Shown here: piece after piece, positions 34,171 to 44,377 of the stretch
How the letters are laid out: each line of letters begins with the position of its first letter
Numbering within the stretch: position 1 is the stretch's first letter
From: Xanthoparmelia taractica
Taxonomy: Eukaryota; Ascomycota; Lecanoromycetes; Lecanorales; Parmeliaceae
Direction of reading: 5' to 3'
DNA: 64,000 nucleotides
NCBI GenBank assembly: GCA_033085395.1
Contig: JANQBS010000014.1
Location: 124,001-188,000, forward strand
Translations under genes and position numbers: made by a program
The notes under the pieces: model-generated
What the model saw: only the letters and a program-made list of their open reading frames with translations
Database searches by the model: none
What the model was told of the DNA's origin: nothing

Positions 34171-35406
34171 TCAAGCCTCTACGGGCTTTCCCTCGTCATC
34201 AATCAGATGCTCCTGTACACTGATCGGTCCTTCCCCCACGCTCGTCAAGATAACCCTGCTAACGCCCGCTTCCAACAACTCCATAACTTGAGGACTTGCA
34301 AGGCCAGGACCATCGAACTTGATGTCCGTTTTCCCCCAACCTTCTTTTTGCCGGAGGATCGGCAAAAATGTTTTCAGTACAGCATCTTCATCAGCTTCTT
34401 GGTAGTAAATGACCGCATTCGGTCCTGCATCGAACGTGTACGCCGCTATCGTTCGTCCGACCTTCTCATTCATTTCCTCGACAGCTCTGATAGCAGCTCG
34501 GCTCACGTCATTGAGGTAGAAGATTGGCGGATCCGTGTCCAAGCAAGTAGCGTGAAAGGAGTTACTGTCCCTCATCGTCACCTTTGCAAATGTCTCGAAA
34601 TCTTTTGATAAGATCGCCTTTTCCATCTCTGCCATCCTCTTCGGTACCACCTCCTTCGCTCTCGTCTGAAAAAGACTAGACGTCTGCACCGTCGTCTGCA
34701 TGCCTGTCGTACTACTCACACCCTTCTTCGCAGCGCTTACGACTAAGATGAGGGCTTTCATATCCGGCCAGTGGCTTTTTGGCGCGACAACCCGTGCACA
34801 GCTGTCCGACCCATCGTCTCGTGTGCCGTGATCCCACGCGACATAACCCCCTAACAGACTCCTGCACGCCGAGCCGCTGCCTTGGCGCGCTATGAGGGAA
34901 AGCTCGGTAGGTGATTGTGGGAGTTCGTACAGGTCCGCTATAGCACGCACTAAAGCTGCGAAGCCAGCAGCTGAAGACGCAAGACCGGCGGCTGTTGGGA
35001 AGTTGTTTGCGCTCGCTAGATGGAGAGAATGGCTTGATAGTTTCGGTAACGAAGTATCGGCATCTTCCAGCTCGGAGCGGAGAGCGCGTAAAGACTTTAG
35101 ACAAGCTATTGAGCGCGGTGTGGACAAGGATTGAGGGGCATTGTTCAAAAGTAAGGTGTCTGGACCCTCAAAGGTTGGGGAGCAGGAAGCTGTGGTGTGG
35201 GTGCGGAGGTCGGATTGGGAGAGGGTGACTGAGAGAGAGGAATTTGTAGGGAGATTGAGGGAGGGGTCGCGTTTGCCCCAGTATCTAGAATCGTCCTGTC
35301 AAAGCTGCTCAAAATCTGTAAGGGGAAGGAAGTCTGGGGTGTACTTGATCACTGCGATGTTCACTGGGGCGGTCGTACTCGCGCGGTAGATCTTCTGGTC
35401 GGCCAT
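34171..35406 (-). CDS. MVD1: Mevalonate diphosphate decarboxylase
   Basis: Two exons, 35406..35345 and 35284..34171, encode 391 residues. The start MADQKIYRASTTAPVNIAVI joins KYWGKRDPSLNLPTNSSLSV across the intron, which cuts the substrate-binding IKYWGKR motif. GHMP-kinase-fold signatures: NNFPTAAGLASSAAGFAAL (phosphate loop), GSGSACRSLLGGYVAWDHG and the late YTFDAGPNAVIYY. Reaction: ATP-dependent decarboxylation of mevalonate-5-diphosphate to isopentenyl diphosphate, in ergosterol/isoprenoid synthesis (ERG19 of yeast). It is divergent from the heme lyase gene with 211 bp between the starts. No disabling changes. Confidence 0.95.
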
Positions 35407-35617
35407 GTTGTAGGAACGAGTGTTACTGTACGCTGAACACCATCAGAACCCAGGCATTTGACTCAGATATACTCGAATATCAATTAGCCGGACACTTCCC
35501 CAAAGACCTCTCGCTCATTCCCGGTGCTCGATGTAGCTCTCCGCGGCCAAACCTCGGCCTGGAAGTTCGATTCGGTCTTCCCTCTACCACTTTTCCCATT
35601 CCCAACACTCAATCACA
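35407..35617. promoter_or_regulatory. Compact divergent promoter (MVD1 / heme lyase)
   Basis: Only 211 bp separate the two start codons, so both promoters and 5' leaders must overlap here. No TATA box is clear. This is inference from spacing only. Confidence 0.55.
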
Positions 35618-36412
35618 ATGGGAAACACCTCCTCAAGCAAAGTGCAACCTCCCCCAAACGACTCCCCACCCTCCGCATGCCCCATCGACCCCTCCGCCCG
35701 CGCAGCATGGCTCGAAGCCGCTGCCGCCAAAGAATCCCGCCCTCAACCATCCCCTTCCGCCTACACCTCCACCTCCACCTCCGCCTCCACCTCCAAACCC
35801 ACATCCCCGGTCCAAACACAAAAACCACACCCTCTACCCTCCAACCGCGTCACAAGCTCCATCCCGCGCGCCGCCCTCTCTCCCAACACCACCACACCAA
35901 CCCCCACATCCTCACCCTCACATAATAACCCAAACACCACCGCCCCCTCCTCCTCGCACTGGATCTACCCCTCGGAAAAAATGTTCTTCGAAGCCATGCG
36001 CCGCAAAAACCACGCCCCGAACCCATCCGACATGGCGACCGTCGTCCCCATCCACAACGCCGTCAACGAGCGCGCCTGGGCGGAGATCAAAAATTGGGAA
36101 AACCGCTTCGCGGGCGCGGAAAATTCGCGGTGCGGTGGGCCGCGGCTGAGGAGTTTTAGTGGGGATAGCTCGAGGGTGAGTCCGAGGGCGAGGTGGTTGG
36201 GGCTGTGGGGGTATGAGGGGCCGTTTGATCGGCATGATTGGGTGGTGGAGAGGTGTGAGGGGGATGGGGACGGGGAGGGGGCGGTGGTGGAGTATGTGAT
36301 TGATTTTTATAGGGGGAGGGGTGGGGGGTTGAGTTTTTATTTGGATGTGAGGCCTAAGTTGAATAGTTGGGAGGGGTGGAGGATGAGGTTGGGGAGGCTG
36401 GTGGGGTTGTAG
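35618..36412 (+). CDS. CYC3: Holocytochrome c synthase (cytochrome c heme lyase)
   Basis: Single exon, 264 residues. The N-terminal half is Ser/Thr/Pro-rich with one heme-regulatory CPI motif (ACPIDPSARAAWL). The catalytic domain follows: WIYPSEKMFFEAMRRKNHAP, VVPIHNAVNERAWAEIKNWE, GGPRLRSFSGD, GYEGPFDRHDWVVERC and VIDFYRGRGGGLSFYLDVRP ending KLNSWEGWRMR. The heme-contacting His in VVPIHN and FDRHDW are present. Role: covalent attachment of heme to apocytochrome c (or c1) in the mitochondrial intermembrane space. I cannot decide between the Cyc3 and Cyt2 branches. The codon choice flips abrupt at about 36115 from C-rich to G-rich. Confidence 0.92.
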   Translation: MGNTSSSKVQPPPNDSPPSACPIDPSARAAWLEAAAAKESRPQPSPSAYTSTSTSASTSKPTSPVQTQKPHPLPSNRVTSSIPRAALSPNTTTPTPTSSPSHNNPNTTAPSSSHWIYPSEKMFFEAMRRKNHAPNPSDMATVVPIHNAVNERAWAEIKNWENRFAGAENSRCGGPRLRSFSGDSSRVSPRARWLGLWGYEGPFDRHDWVVERCEGDGDGEGAVVEYVIDFYRGRGGGLSFYLDVRPKLNSWEGWRMRLGRLVGL

Positions 36413-36581
36413 GCCAGGGGGGAGGAGAGGGAAGGTTGGGGTGGGACTGTATGTATGGGTTTGTGTGATGTAATAGAGTGTACAAAGGGTTTCGGCTTCA
36501 TGTTCGCTTTAGATGCTCCACAAACGCCAGACATGCACCAAAGACAGGATGATGGGGTTACAGAAACCAGCATCCTTCTCT

Positions 36582-37518
36582 TCATCCTAATACCACAGCC
36601 AGAACGATAATGACCAGGACGACCGCAAGAATTACCAGCAAACAACACGCCTTGCCCCTCGCATTCTTCTGATACCGACTCGCGCTTCTCAGCTCGATAT
36701 CCGCGTGCTGCGTATCCGTAGCCACATTCTGTACATTACCACTTATCGTATCCAGCTGTCCTCCCTGCTCATGCACAATATGCGCCACGTCCCTAAACAG
36801 CTCGTTCAGCTCTCCAACGCTTTGCTCGATATTCCGAATCTCAGACTCCCGCTCCACAATCAGCGAGTCTTGGAAATCGACTTCGTCTTGCGAGGCGAGA
36901 CGCAGCTGGTCTTGCTCTTGCAGTTGCGATTGCTGTTGTGAGGGGCTGTCGGAATATGGCTGGCTCGAAGGATCACTCGAGTCGAGGGCGGTGCGGGCGG
37001 CGGAGGCGGATTCGCGCTCTTTTTCTAGAGCGCGACGTTGTATTGATTGGAACTCGGTGCCTGATGCTTGAAATTCGCGGGATAGTTTCTGTTGAGTGTA
37101 CTTCTGGGATGCCTGTGCGCAATCACCGTCAGCTGTGACCCGGAAACAAGCAGGTACAGCATCGTACGCTCAAATCTTCCCATGTCGTCAGCTTCTTGAC
37201 ACCCTCGCCGACTTCTTTAAATCCATCTCTTGCCTCCTCCAAAAGGTCATGCACTCTTTCTCTGACTCTCTCCGTGTCCCGCTTTGTGCCGAGTAGGTTG
37301 AGTTGCTGTGAAAGGCGGCCGATCTTGGATGTCAGGGAGAATAGCTGTTCGGAAAGGCTTTCGCTGAACCGACTGAACTCCGGGTCGTCTCGATACTCGG
37401 GGTCATCGCTGCGGCGGTACGTAGTGGGCTTGTTTTTCTGTCAGCACGAGCCTGTAAGAAGCATCTGAGTGTCCATTCGTACCTGGCTCTCCAGAGCTGG
37501 CGACCGATGAAATGACAT
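36582..37518 (-). CDS. PEP12: Endosomal/vacuolar Qa-SNARE, Pep12-like syntaxin
   Basis: Three exons, 37518..37483, 37428..37168 and 37112..36582, encode 275 residues. MSFHRSPALESQ is a 12-codon first exon. The N-terminal regulatory three-helix region reads DDPEFSRFSESLSEQLFSLT, IGRLSQQLNLLGTKRDTERV and REFQASGTEFQSIQRRALEK. The SNARE motif is REIRNIEQ-type: IRNIEQSVGELNELFRDVAH, then IVHEQGGQLDTISGNV with the ionic-layer Gln in HEQ. A C-terminal anchor follows (CCLLVILAVVLVIIVLAVVLG). Role: membrane fusion at the late endosome/prevacuolar compartment. The exon 2 acceptor was chosen as ACAAG rather than the CAG close to the branch site. Pep12 versus Vam3 assignment is by resemblance. Confidence 0.88.
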
Positions 37519-39256
37519 GGCATATAGATTGAGACTGCTTCATTCAGAAATATAGAAGCTTTGTGATTGATCAATGCGCTCGTTGGAGCCTTGACGTCGC
37601 ATACTAACTATTTCTAACGTTAGCGCCCAGCTCGACCCATGACCGGACAAACTTTTTCCCGAACACCCGGTCAGCCCTATAGGAGTTATGTTTTCCAAAG
37701 GTACCTTAGCCTCTTCAATCATTGCTATTTCACCGAATGTAGCTTCAAGTGCTACTACACAATTACCTCCCCCGGATACAGGATCGTCGGTATCACTCAT
37801 GACCTTGCTAATAAGCTTTCCTTAGAAAACCACCTAAAACGAACATAGTATTCCATTGCCTTGGATACAGTACTGGGTCCTTACTCTCAGAACGCTGTCG
37901 TGTGCTACTGAGACGTCTAGGAGTGTCTGTTATAATGCCTCAGGAGAGGATTGCGCAGTGCAAGGTGGCGCCGTTACGGAGGCTAATGATACTGAAATCA
38001 TGAAAAAGTTGAGACACCTGCAACCGTTGCCGACAGCAATGTGGTGAAGAGTGGGCAGGGATTGGGAGTATCTGCATTGGTTTATTGCTTGGTCGGAAAA
38101 GGTAAAGGCATTCCAGGAGGAAGTAAGACGGCAGGAGAGCAAGACAAGGGAAAGTGGACCTTTCAACTGTACTCTCAAAATGTATGCCTTGGCTGTATAC
38201 GTTTCAGTGCTGCAGATTCCGCTGCTGTGACATGCAATTTTATAATTGCCAGAACAGACCATATAGAACTGGCTGGGCATCATGATAAGAACAGCTAAGT
38301 TGTAGCACTTGATCATTGCTTCGCATCAAATTGGAAAACAGCAAACAGAAAGTGCGGACACCAATGGTGGCCGTCCCGTGCAAGAGAAATTCCTTCGCCA
38401 GGCTGTCTCGCTCTCTGTCGGCCCCACATGTTAACCGCGCATAGATTCCCTGAAAAGCCATGGAACGAGTCATTCAAAGTCTCCTCACGTGAGTTTGGAG
38501 TAAATTACCTTTTCAGCCAGCCTGGCACGTTGATCCATCCGAGTCGATCGTCTAAGTGGAATTCTCGCAACGAACAGCTTGGCGGAGCCGTTCAGGCTGA
38601 GTCCGTGCGGCTGGCGATCGCGAAGGTACATATAGGCTGTATCATCAAGGCAGTCCCCAAGCTCTCCTTGGTCGTTTTTTCCTGGACGATAGAGAAAGAA
38701 GTGATTGACACGTCTAAGGGGAAAAGCAACCCAGATTACATCGAAGACAGCTGCGATCTGGGCAGCCGCTTTGCAGCCTCAACTCGGCTCGGCCCCAGAT
38801 CTCTTGAAAGGCTTGCTATGTTACATCATCTGCCCGCGCATCAGTCCCTCAATATGGAACCCCCCAAGTGAATGACTTCGAACCAGGGAAGCTGTCATAG
38901 AAACCGGTAACTGGCTTCTTGACAAACATCGTCAGCTCCCCTCCGTCCAAGTCGATGATAGCACCATCTTTTAGTAGTGGCTCTACCTGACAAAGGAGCT
39001 GTTCTGGTAATCCATTGTAAATCCGTAATATTATGCCCTCAATAGTCGAGCCGCGAGAATGAGCTTGGACCTTACGGTTACGTTTTTTCCAACGTATCTC
39101 CATACATATATGACACATGGATTACCTATAAACAGATTGTTGCGGGTTTTCTACCACCGACTGAGTCCGTCTTGTTTCCACTTCCTTGTCAAATCCCAAA
39201 GAAAATAGACCCTTCCTTTCTTATTGTGATAATATTTGCGTTAACTCACGAACGTC
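37519..39256. other. Intergenic region, no recognised gene
   Basis: 1.7 kb between pep12 and the next minus-strand gene. Open frames of up to 147 codons exist on both strands (for example 38428..38871 plus and 38849..39118 minus), but none has a motif, sensible codon use or splice context I can defend. They could be decayed coding sequence. Confidence 0.4.
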
Positions 39257-40285
39257 CTATACCTTTGATGCCCGCGCATCAATTCTTTCTTGTCGAACAA
39301 GGCCCTTCGCCGCAAACGCTAATTCCCGCAACAACATGAAAATGAAAAGCAATGCAATCGCAACTCCGATGGTACAAATACAAAGTAAATTAGCCACAGC
39401 AAACCACAGACTCGCCGACTGCAATGCGACCCATCTATTCTCGCCATTCCCATTTGCATCATTCGCCTGAAGACCTACTTGCATAGCACTCAACGCAACT
39501 GAAAGAAGCCCGAACAGGAATAGTATAGGCGCATAGAAACGCGCGAAATATTGGCTATATTGGGGATATATTTGGTAAAACTGAAAACGATGCAGGAAGA
39601 CTTTCGCCCACATGTTCAGTCTTGGAAGCCTTAGAGTCCCATAAGAATAGCGTGGGGAAGCGTCGTCGTCCCCGAGGTCACCAAAGCCAGCGATGAATTG
39701 GTGGAAGCTCTCTATGGTGATGTCGGGGTTGTCGAAAGGGAGAAGTTGAGATTTCTTGGCTATATTGAGGTCAGATTCGTGTTGGAGGAGGTAATAATAC
39801 GTTCGCATGTAGCCAAGCGTGGCCCTGACAAGAGCCTTTGAAGGGTACTCATGCTGTACACTGGCTGTATGACTTGGACGTTGGGGAGTGAGGTGCGTAA
39901 TCCAGAAAGCATGTGATAACAAGTACCGAGGGATGGGCTTGATAAAGATACGGCCATCAGCCCAAACGAGATGGAGTTCTGGGTTCTCTGTAAGAACAAT
40001 TTCGCGGCCCTTGAGGACCTGTTCGTGTAGGGCACCGATGTGCGAGCTGGATTGCGTGGCGACCAGCCATAGATGAGGCGCTAGACTGTCGAGGTCTGGG
40101 GTGAGAAATTCTTTTTCGAGCTGTTGATAGAGGCTACTGGAGCGAAGACGCATTCGCGGCTGTCCTGGTAGAGTCTCCCATCGTACGTCGTCCGTTCGGA
40201 CGAGATTGTGTGATACTGATGTGTTCGTTTCAATACGCTTGAGCTGATGGTTCAGTTGGCTCCTTTCCGAGAAAGGTACAAGCAT
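39257..40285 (-). CDS. Conserved fungal membrane protein of unknown function
   Basis: Single exon, 342 residues, with a real ATG and codon use like its neighbours. The soluble N-terminal two-thirds contains LDSLAPHLWLVATQSSSHIG, LHEQVLKGREIVLTENPELH and LVWADGRIFIKPIPRYLLS. Two long hydrophobic segments follow (FYAPILFLFGLLSVALSAMQ, about residue 250, and ANLLCICTIGVAIALLFIFM, about residue 300), then a basic tail. I recall similar uncharacterised proteins in many ascomycetes but no function. It is probably a two-span membrane protein. No neighbour gives a hint. Confidence 0.7.
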   Translation of the reverse strand: MLVPFSERSQLNHQLKRIETNTSVSHNLVRTDDVRWETLPGQPRMRLRSSSLYQQLEKEFLTPDLDSLAPHLWLVATQSSSHIGALHEQVLKGREIVLTENPELHLVWADGRIFIKPIPRYLLSHAFWITHLTPQRPSHTASVQHEYPSKALVRATLGYMRTYYYLLQHESDLNIAKKSQLLPFDNPDITIESFHQFIAGFGDLGDDDASPRYSYGTLRLPRLNMWAKVFLHRFQFYQIYPQYSQYFARFYAPILFLFGLLSVALSAMQVGLQANDANGNGENRWVALQSASLWFAVANLLCICTIGVAIALLFIFMLLRELAFAAKGLVRQERIDARASKV

Positions 40286-40673
40286 GATCCCAGAACATTA
40301 GGGGAAAATTCTGGAGATCAGCGCGAGATTTTGGAGGCAAGTTCAATTCTTTTATATGTGTATCTCGTGGTCGTATGTACTCTATTATTAGGCCACAGTA
40401 TATGCAAGAGCCGGGGCTGACGACTGGTTTAAGGTGGGCTGTTGTTTCAGCCCCCATAGCAGCGTTTCGGTAGGGCTGTTTCGGCACCCACAGTTTTTGT
40501 AGTACAGGTTCCTGAAACAAGGCTTGTCCATGCATCTCGATACACAGCCCCAATTTTTGTTCACCGGTTGGGGACAGAGGACGCCTCTTTATGTAGTGTT
40601 GATCTCTTCGATAAAAATCCTAAAATTGGTGGTGACACACTGATTCAGAACCCTTTCCCATCCAGAATGGCCA

Positions 40674-41934
40674 CTATTTCGTGACCTCCAACATCAGCCT
40701 TGGGTCCAAGCTTGATACATCTGCACTGCTCGCTTTGCCGTCATAAATCATCTCACTCATGACCTTTCCGGTACCGGGTCCATTTGATATGCCCCATGAA
40801 TCATGGCCTGATGCTAGCCATAAAGATTCAATGCTCGTCGGTCCCACCAAAGGTCCTATATCTCGTGCTCGACCGACAACACACGGGCGATAACAAGCCT
40901 GCTGAGTCACAACTTCCCCCTCAAGTATCGCTTGGGATATGCTGCTAATGTCCTTATATATAGTGTCGCAGACTGCGGGATCAAACTCTACTAAGTCCGT
41001 AGTTTCCGGCAGTGGAACGTCGGTGTCACTCGGTCCGCATGAGTAAATGGTGCCATCGGGGCGAGAATATATCTCTGGGGGTATCCGCTTTTGAGGTATT
41101 TTGGGATGCAGTTCAGGAAACAGTACGTACGCTGACAAAGGTTTCCGAGGACGAACAACGATGCTGTGGTTCCTCGACTCTGTTATAGGGGCTTCTGGCA
41201 AAAGTCTTGTTGTCCATGGACCTGCGGCAATTACGATTTCTGAAGCTTGGAGATCGCTGATGTCCGATGTGTCCTTCGCTTTATAAGTCACAGACTTGGC
41301 CCGATTGCCACCCTCAGTGTAATTTATACTCATGACTGAACCCAAGATGATTTGAGCGCCTTCTTCTTCAGCTAGATGAGCAACCTTATTGGTAAATAGG
41401 TGTGGATGCACTTGCGCTGTATTCCCTGGATGACCTAGTTCTGTGTATGATGTGATTCTTTCAGGCGCGATCCAATCGAGATCTGGAAGATAGTCATTGT
41501 CCGATGGGTTGGAAACAGTATGAGAATGAAAATGTGACCTGCTCTCCTCAGCCGTTGCGTGGCCCACAGCTTCGCCCATGGCATCCACATCGGCACAATG
41601 GACATTGCGAAACCCCCAATTTTTGGGACCATCATGCATCTTCGCAAGCTCCGAATGAAGACGAAAGCTAAGAGGTGCTATGCACGAAGGGTCTGCCCAA
41701 GTAGCAATAACACCTCCCGCTTTCCCCGAAGCACCGCCACCAACGCTGCTGGCCTCCAACACAGTCACTGCGTGAGTTGCACGATCATAGCGAGGGTGGT
41801 GAGTCAGATAATAGGCAATGCAGGAGCCGACAACACCTCCACCTGAATCTGTTAGTCCGTGGTCTCATCCGGGACGTGGATGCGAAGGTCTGACCAATAA
41901 TGATGATGTGTTTTTCTTTCGACAACGAGCCCAT
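40674..41934 (-). CDS. FAD-dependent oxidoreductase, DAO family (Tda3-like)
   Basis: Two exons, 41934..41895 and 41842..40674, encode 402 residues. The intron splits the FAD-binding Rossmann motif: EKHIIIIG joins GGVVGSCIAYYLTHHP. Next come TVLEASSVGGGASGKAGGVI and ATWADPSCIAPLSFRLH. Near the C-terminus is PLVGPTSIESLWLASGHDSW GISNGPGTGKVMSEMI, the usual second FAD contact of D-amino-acid-oxidase-fold enzymes. The closest family in memory is yeast Tda3, linked to endosomal recycling. Many fungal copies are annotated only as FAD oxidoreductases. The substrate is unknown. Intact. Confidence 0.82.
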
Positions 41935-42398
41935 CCTTAAGTGAATGGAACCGACTCAAATTGCGGTTCAAGTTGAATTGCACATCTACACAGTGGTCTA
42001 TTTCTAGATGTCCGACAGTCACTCTCGAAATTTGCCAGCTTGCTTGCCCAAAAGAGGTGACAGACTAAGCAGCTTCTGTATCTGCGAGATTTCTACTTTT
42101 CGCCACAACAGCAATTTTAAGATGGGGAGTGTGTATGAAATCAAATTGCCATTCACTTGAGCATAATGCAAACCCTGCATGCAACTTGGCCATGGTCAAG
42201 GAGGCTCCTGCCATTCATAGATAAGGTACGTGTTTGATACAGTAAACCTTGGCTATAACGAATCTGGATGTAACGAATACTTGGTTCTAACGAATACCCC
42301 GCATGTACGTTAACTTTTTTGTATGTAAATAACGAATATTTCTTTGAAACGAATTCGTTAGGTATCCTCCTACTTTTTTGGTGTGTTCGTTATTGAGA

Positions 42399-42767
42399 AT
42401 GTCAGCTAATAACTCTGAAATTTCTTCCTCCTCAGCCCTGGGGGAGGCATCTTCTGGCCTCAGGGCTTCAATCAGTCCTCCAAAGATCAAGAAACGTCGT
42501 CGAGCCATTACCGAACTCGAACGACGAGACCTACGCATATATAACGCCTCAGGGCCAAATCAAAAGCTTCCCCGAGAGGCTTAGGGTTAGGGTTCAATCA
42601 AGTCAAATGAGGCTCTACAGCTGTTGAAGCGGCTGCAACTCTACGAGGAACAGCAGGCCGACGGCGACGAGGTCTTAATTAGTCGTCTAGATAGATATGG
42701 GAGAGACATTCGTGCACGGGAGGTCTCTAAGCAGCAGCAGGCTTCGATTTTGACGTATTTTACATAG
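42399..42767 (+). pseudogene. Internally deleted transposase remnant
   Basis: A plus-strand ATG at 42399 opens a Ser-rich start followed by KIKKRRRAITELERRDLRIY. The same frame later reads ALQLLKRLQLYEEQQADGDE and ends with QQQASILTYFT and a stop at 42765, resembling the C-terminal tails of Fot/pogo transposases. Between the two parts lies TTAGGGTTAGGGTT (42581..42594), which brings two in-frame TAG stops. The catalytic DDE core is absent. The element cannot have moved itself with this protein. Family assignment rests mainly on the terminal repeats. Confidence 0.6.
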
Positions 42768-42846
42768 AAATTTAAGCAAGTCTCTGCGTAACGAATACTT
42801 GTTCGTAACGAACACTCCCTATGGAAAAACCAATTCGTTATGGGTA

Positions 42847-43491
42847 CTCCTAGGCGTACACCCCCTTTCTCTACATATAAATCTATACATGTACACCCCC
42901 CCTAATCGGGTTAACTTACTTAGAGGCGCTAACTCGAACGGGTATAAACCCCGCAGTATACCGAAGTAGGTGGCCAATCAAGAGGAGGTCACCGCCGCTG
43001 ACGCCTTCTTTGGGCCCGCGACTATACGAGGGAGGGCTATATCGAGGGGAGGAAGGGCTACACTAAGAGGAGGGGCCACATCACGACCTATGCAGTAGGC
43101 ACCTCGACGTGCAAGCGGGCGTGGGGCCTCTACACCAGCCTATATACGTGGCAACGAGGCGTTATTTGATTCTTTTCAGCTGTAGAACTATTAGGTGACT
43201 AATAAGTAATATATATTTGAGTATGCAGGGGGTATTTCTAGTAGCAAGCAGAGAAGGAAGCCAGCCAATCAGATGCTGCCATAGAAGAACGTTCAAATGT
43301 TTCAATTGCGAGGCCTCAAATAGTCTAACTATTTCGTGAGAGAGGCGTGGAGATATCTACCCTGCCACCACCAAGAATCTTCGTTATTTTCTCCCGCCCG
43401 CTAGGTATAGCCGCTAACCCGATTAGGGGGGGGTGTATATGTATAGATTTAGGGGATGTATACGTAGAGAAAGGGGGTGTACGCCTAGGAG
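42847..43491. mobile_element. Nested inverted-repeat element (MITE-like)
   Basis: Ends CTCCTAGGCGTACACCCCCT at 42847 and its reverse complement at 43491, extending imperfectly over about 70 bp (through CACCCCCCCTAATCGGGTTA) on both sides. TA flanks each end (42845-42846 and 43492-43493). It sits inside the right end of the pogo-like element and must have inserted after it. No protein of its own is readable in the 645 bp. Confidence 0.7.
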
Positions 43492-43519
43492 TACCCTTCG
43501 TTATAGCCAAGGTTTACTG

Positions 43520-44377
43520 TACCACCATTACTGATTTCCATCACACACGCTAATGCAATAGCAGACCTATTAAACACTAGCGCAGACATCCACCCCCACG
43601 TACTTTACCAAGTAACATTGTCTCAACCAATCACCGATGGAGTCACGCTTACATTTGTTGTAACCAGTCACTAAGTGGTACTATGTAGTTTTATTACGCG
43701 TCAGGAATTGTCAAATGTTTCGGTGGCTCGGACATTATTTTAGGAAATTTTCAGCAGCGCTTCCGGGCCGCCCACACTATTCGTACTCCCAAGACGCCAA
43801 CCTATCCTTCTGTTGGTTTTCCGTTCCGTGGTGGGAAATGGGCTTCGCGGCCTTGATCTTATTGCACCGCAGACTGCTCGCATGCAAGCACAGAATATAT
43901 TGGCTGGCTATCTTTTAAAGCACATGTCTACCATATCACGTATTAGTCGAAGGCCCAATTCCACAACGTACCTTGCGTCGATCACTATGAGAAATCGGGA
44001 CAGAAGCGCGAGCAAATCAGCGCAAGATTGCTATCGGAGAATCATTCTAGCCACTGCCTCGGCTATGATAGGTAGGTGGACTTGGGCAAGCTGGATCAGC
44101 CCCTGTTCGTGCTGGAAAAGGGGCTATGTATTGTTCGTGTAACGATATTAGTATCAAAACCTGTAAGAATGTGCGAGCCGCATAAAATTACAATCGGTAG
44201 CTGGGCTCTGCTGCAGCGTCAAGATGCGGCTTTTTACCTTAGCCTTGCTGCGTTTGGGCATGTCGCGTATATATATACTCTCTTTTGGTGGTATGATGAC
44301 AGGCGGTGTTTGCCTCTGCGTTCTTCTGCGCGCCGGCTTGCGGTGGTGTTCAGATTGGAGTACGAATCGCTGCGACA
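43520..44377. other. Region upstream of the NACHT-ankyrin-kinase gene
   Basis: 860 bp between the transposon and the first ATG I can support. A frame directly upstream (44303..44380) is open and could be an exon of a longer N-terminus, with acceptor TGACAG at 44302. No earlier exon was found. Short frames near 43715-43918 are unassigned. Confidence 0.4.

Larger units (their letters stand above)
42240..43519 (+). mobile_element. pogo/Fot1-like Tc1-mariner element (non-autonomous)
   Basis: Perfect 23-bp terminal inverted repeats: CAGTAAACCTTGGCTATAAC... at 42240..42262 and the complement at 43497..43519, each flanked by TA (42238-42239 and 43520-43521). CAGT ends with TA duplication are typical of fungal pogo/Fot elements. 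Subterminal copies of TAACGAAT are frequent at both ends (42256, 42271, 42288, 42331, 42788, 42805). It carries a broken transposase and a nested second element. Without the nested insertion it would be about 635 bp, far shorter than an autonomous Fot element. Confidence 0.82.

Noticed and set aside
38428..39118. Two open frames (plus 147 codons, minus 89 codons)
   Set aside because: No recognisable domain or splice support. Left as unassigned intergenic.
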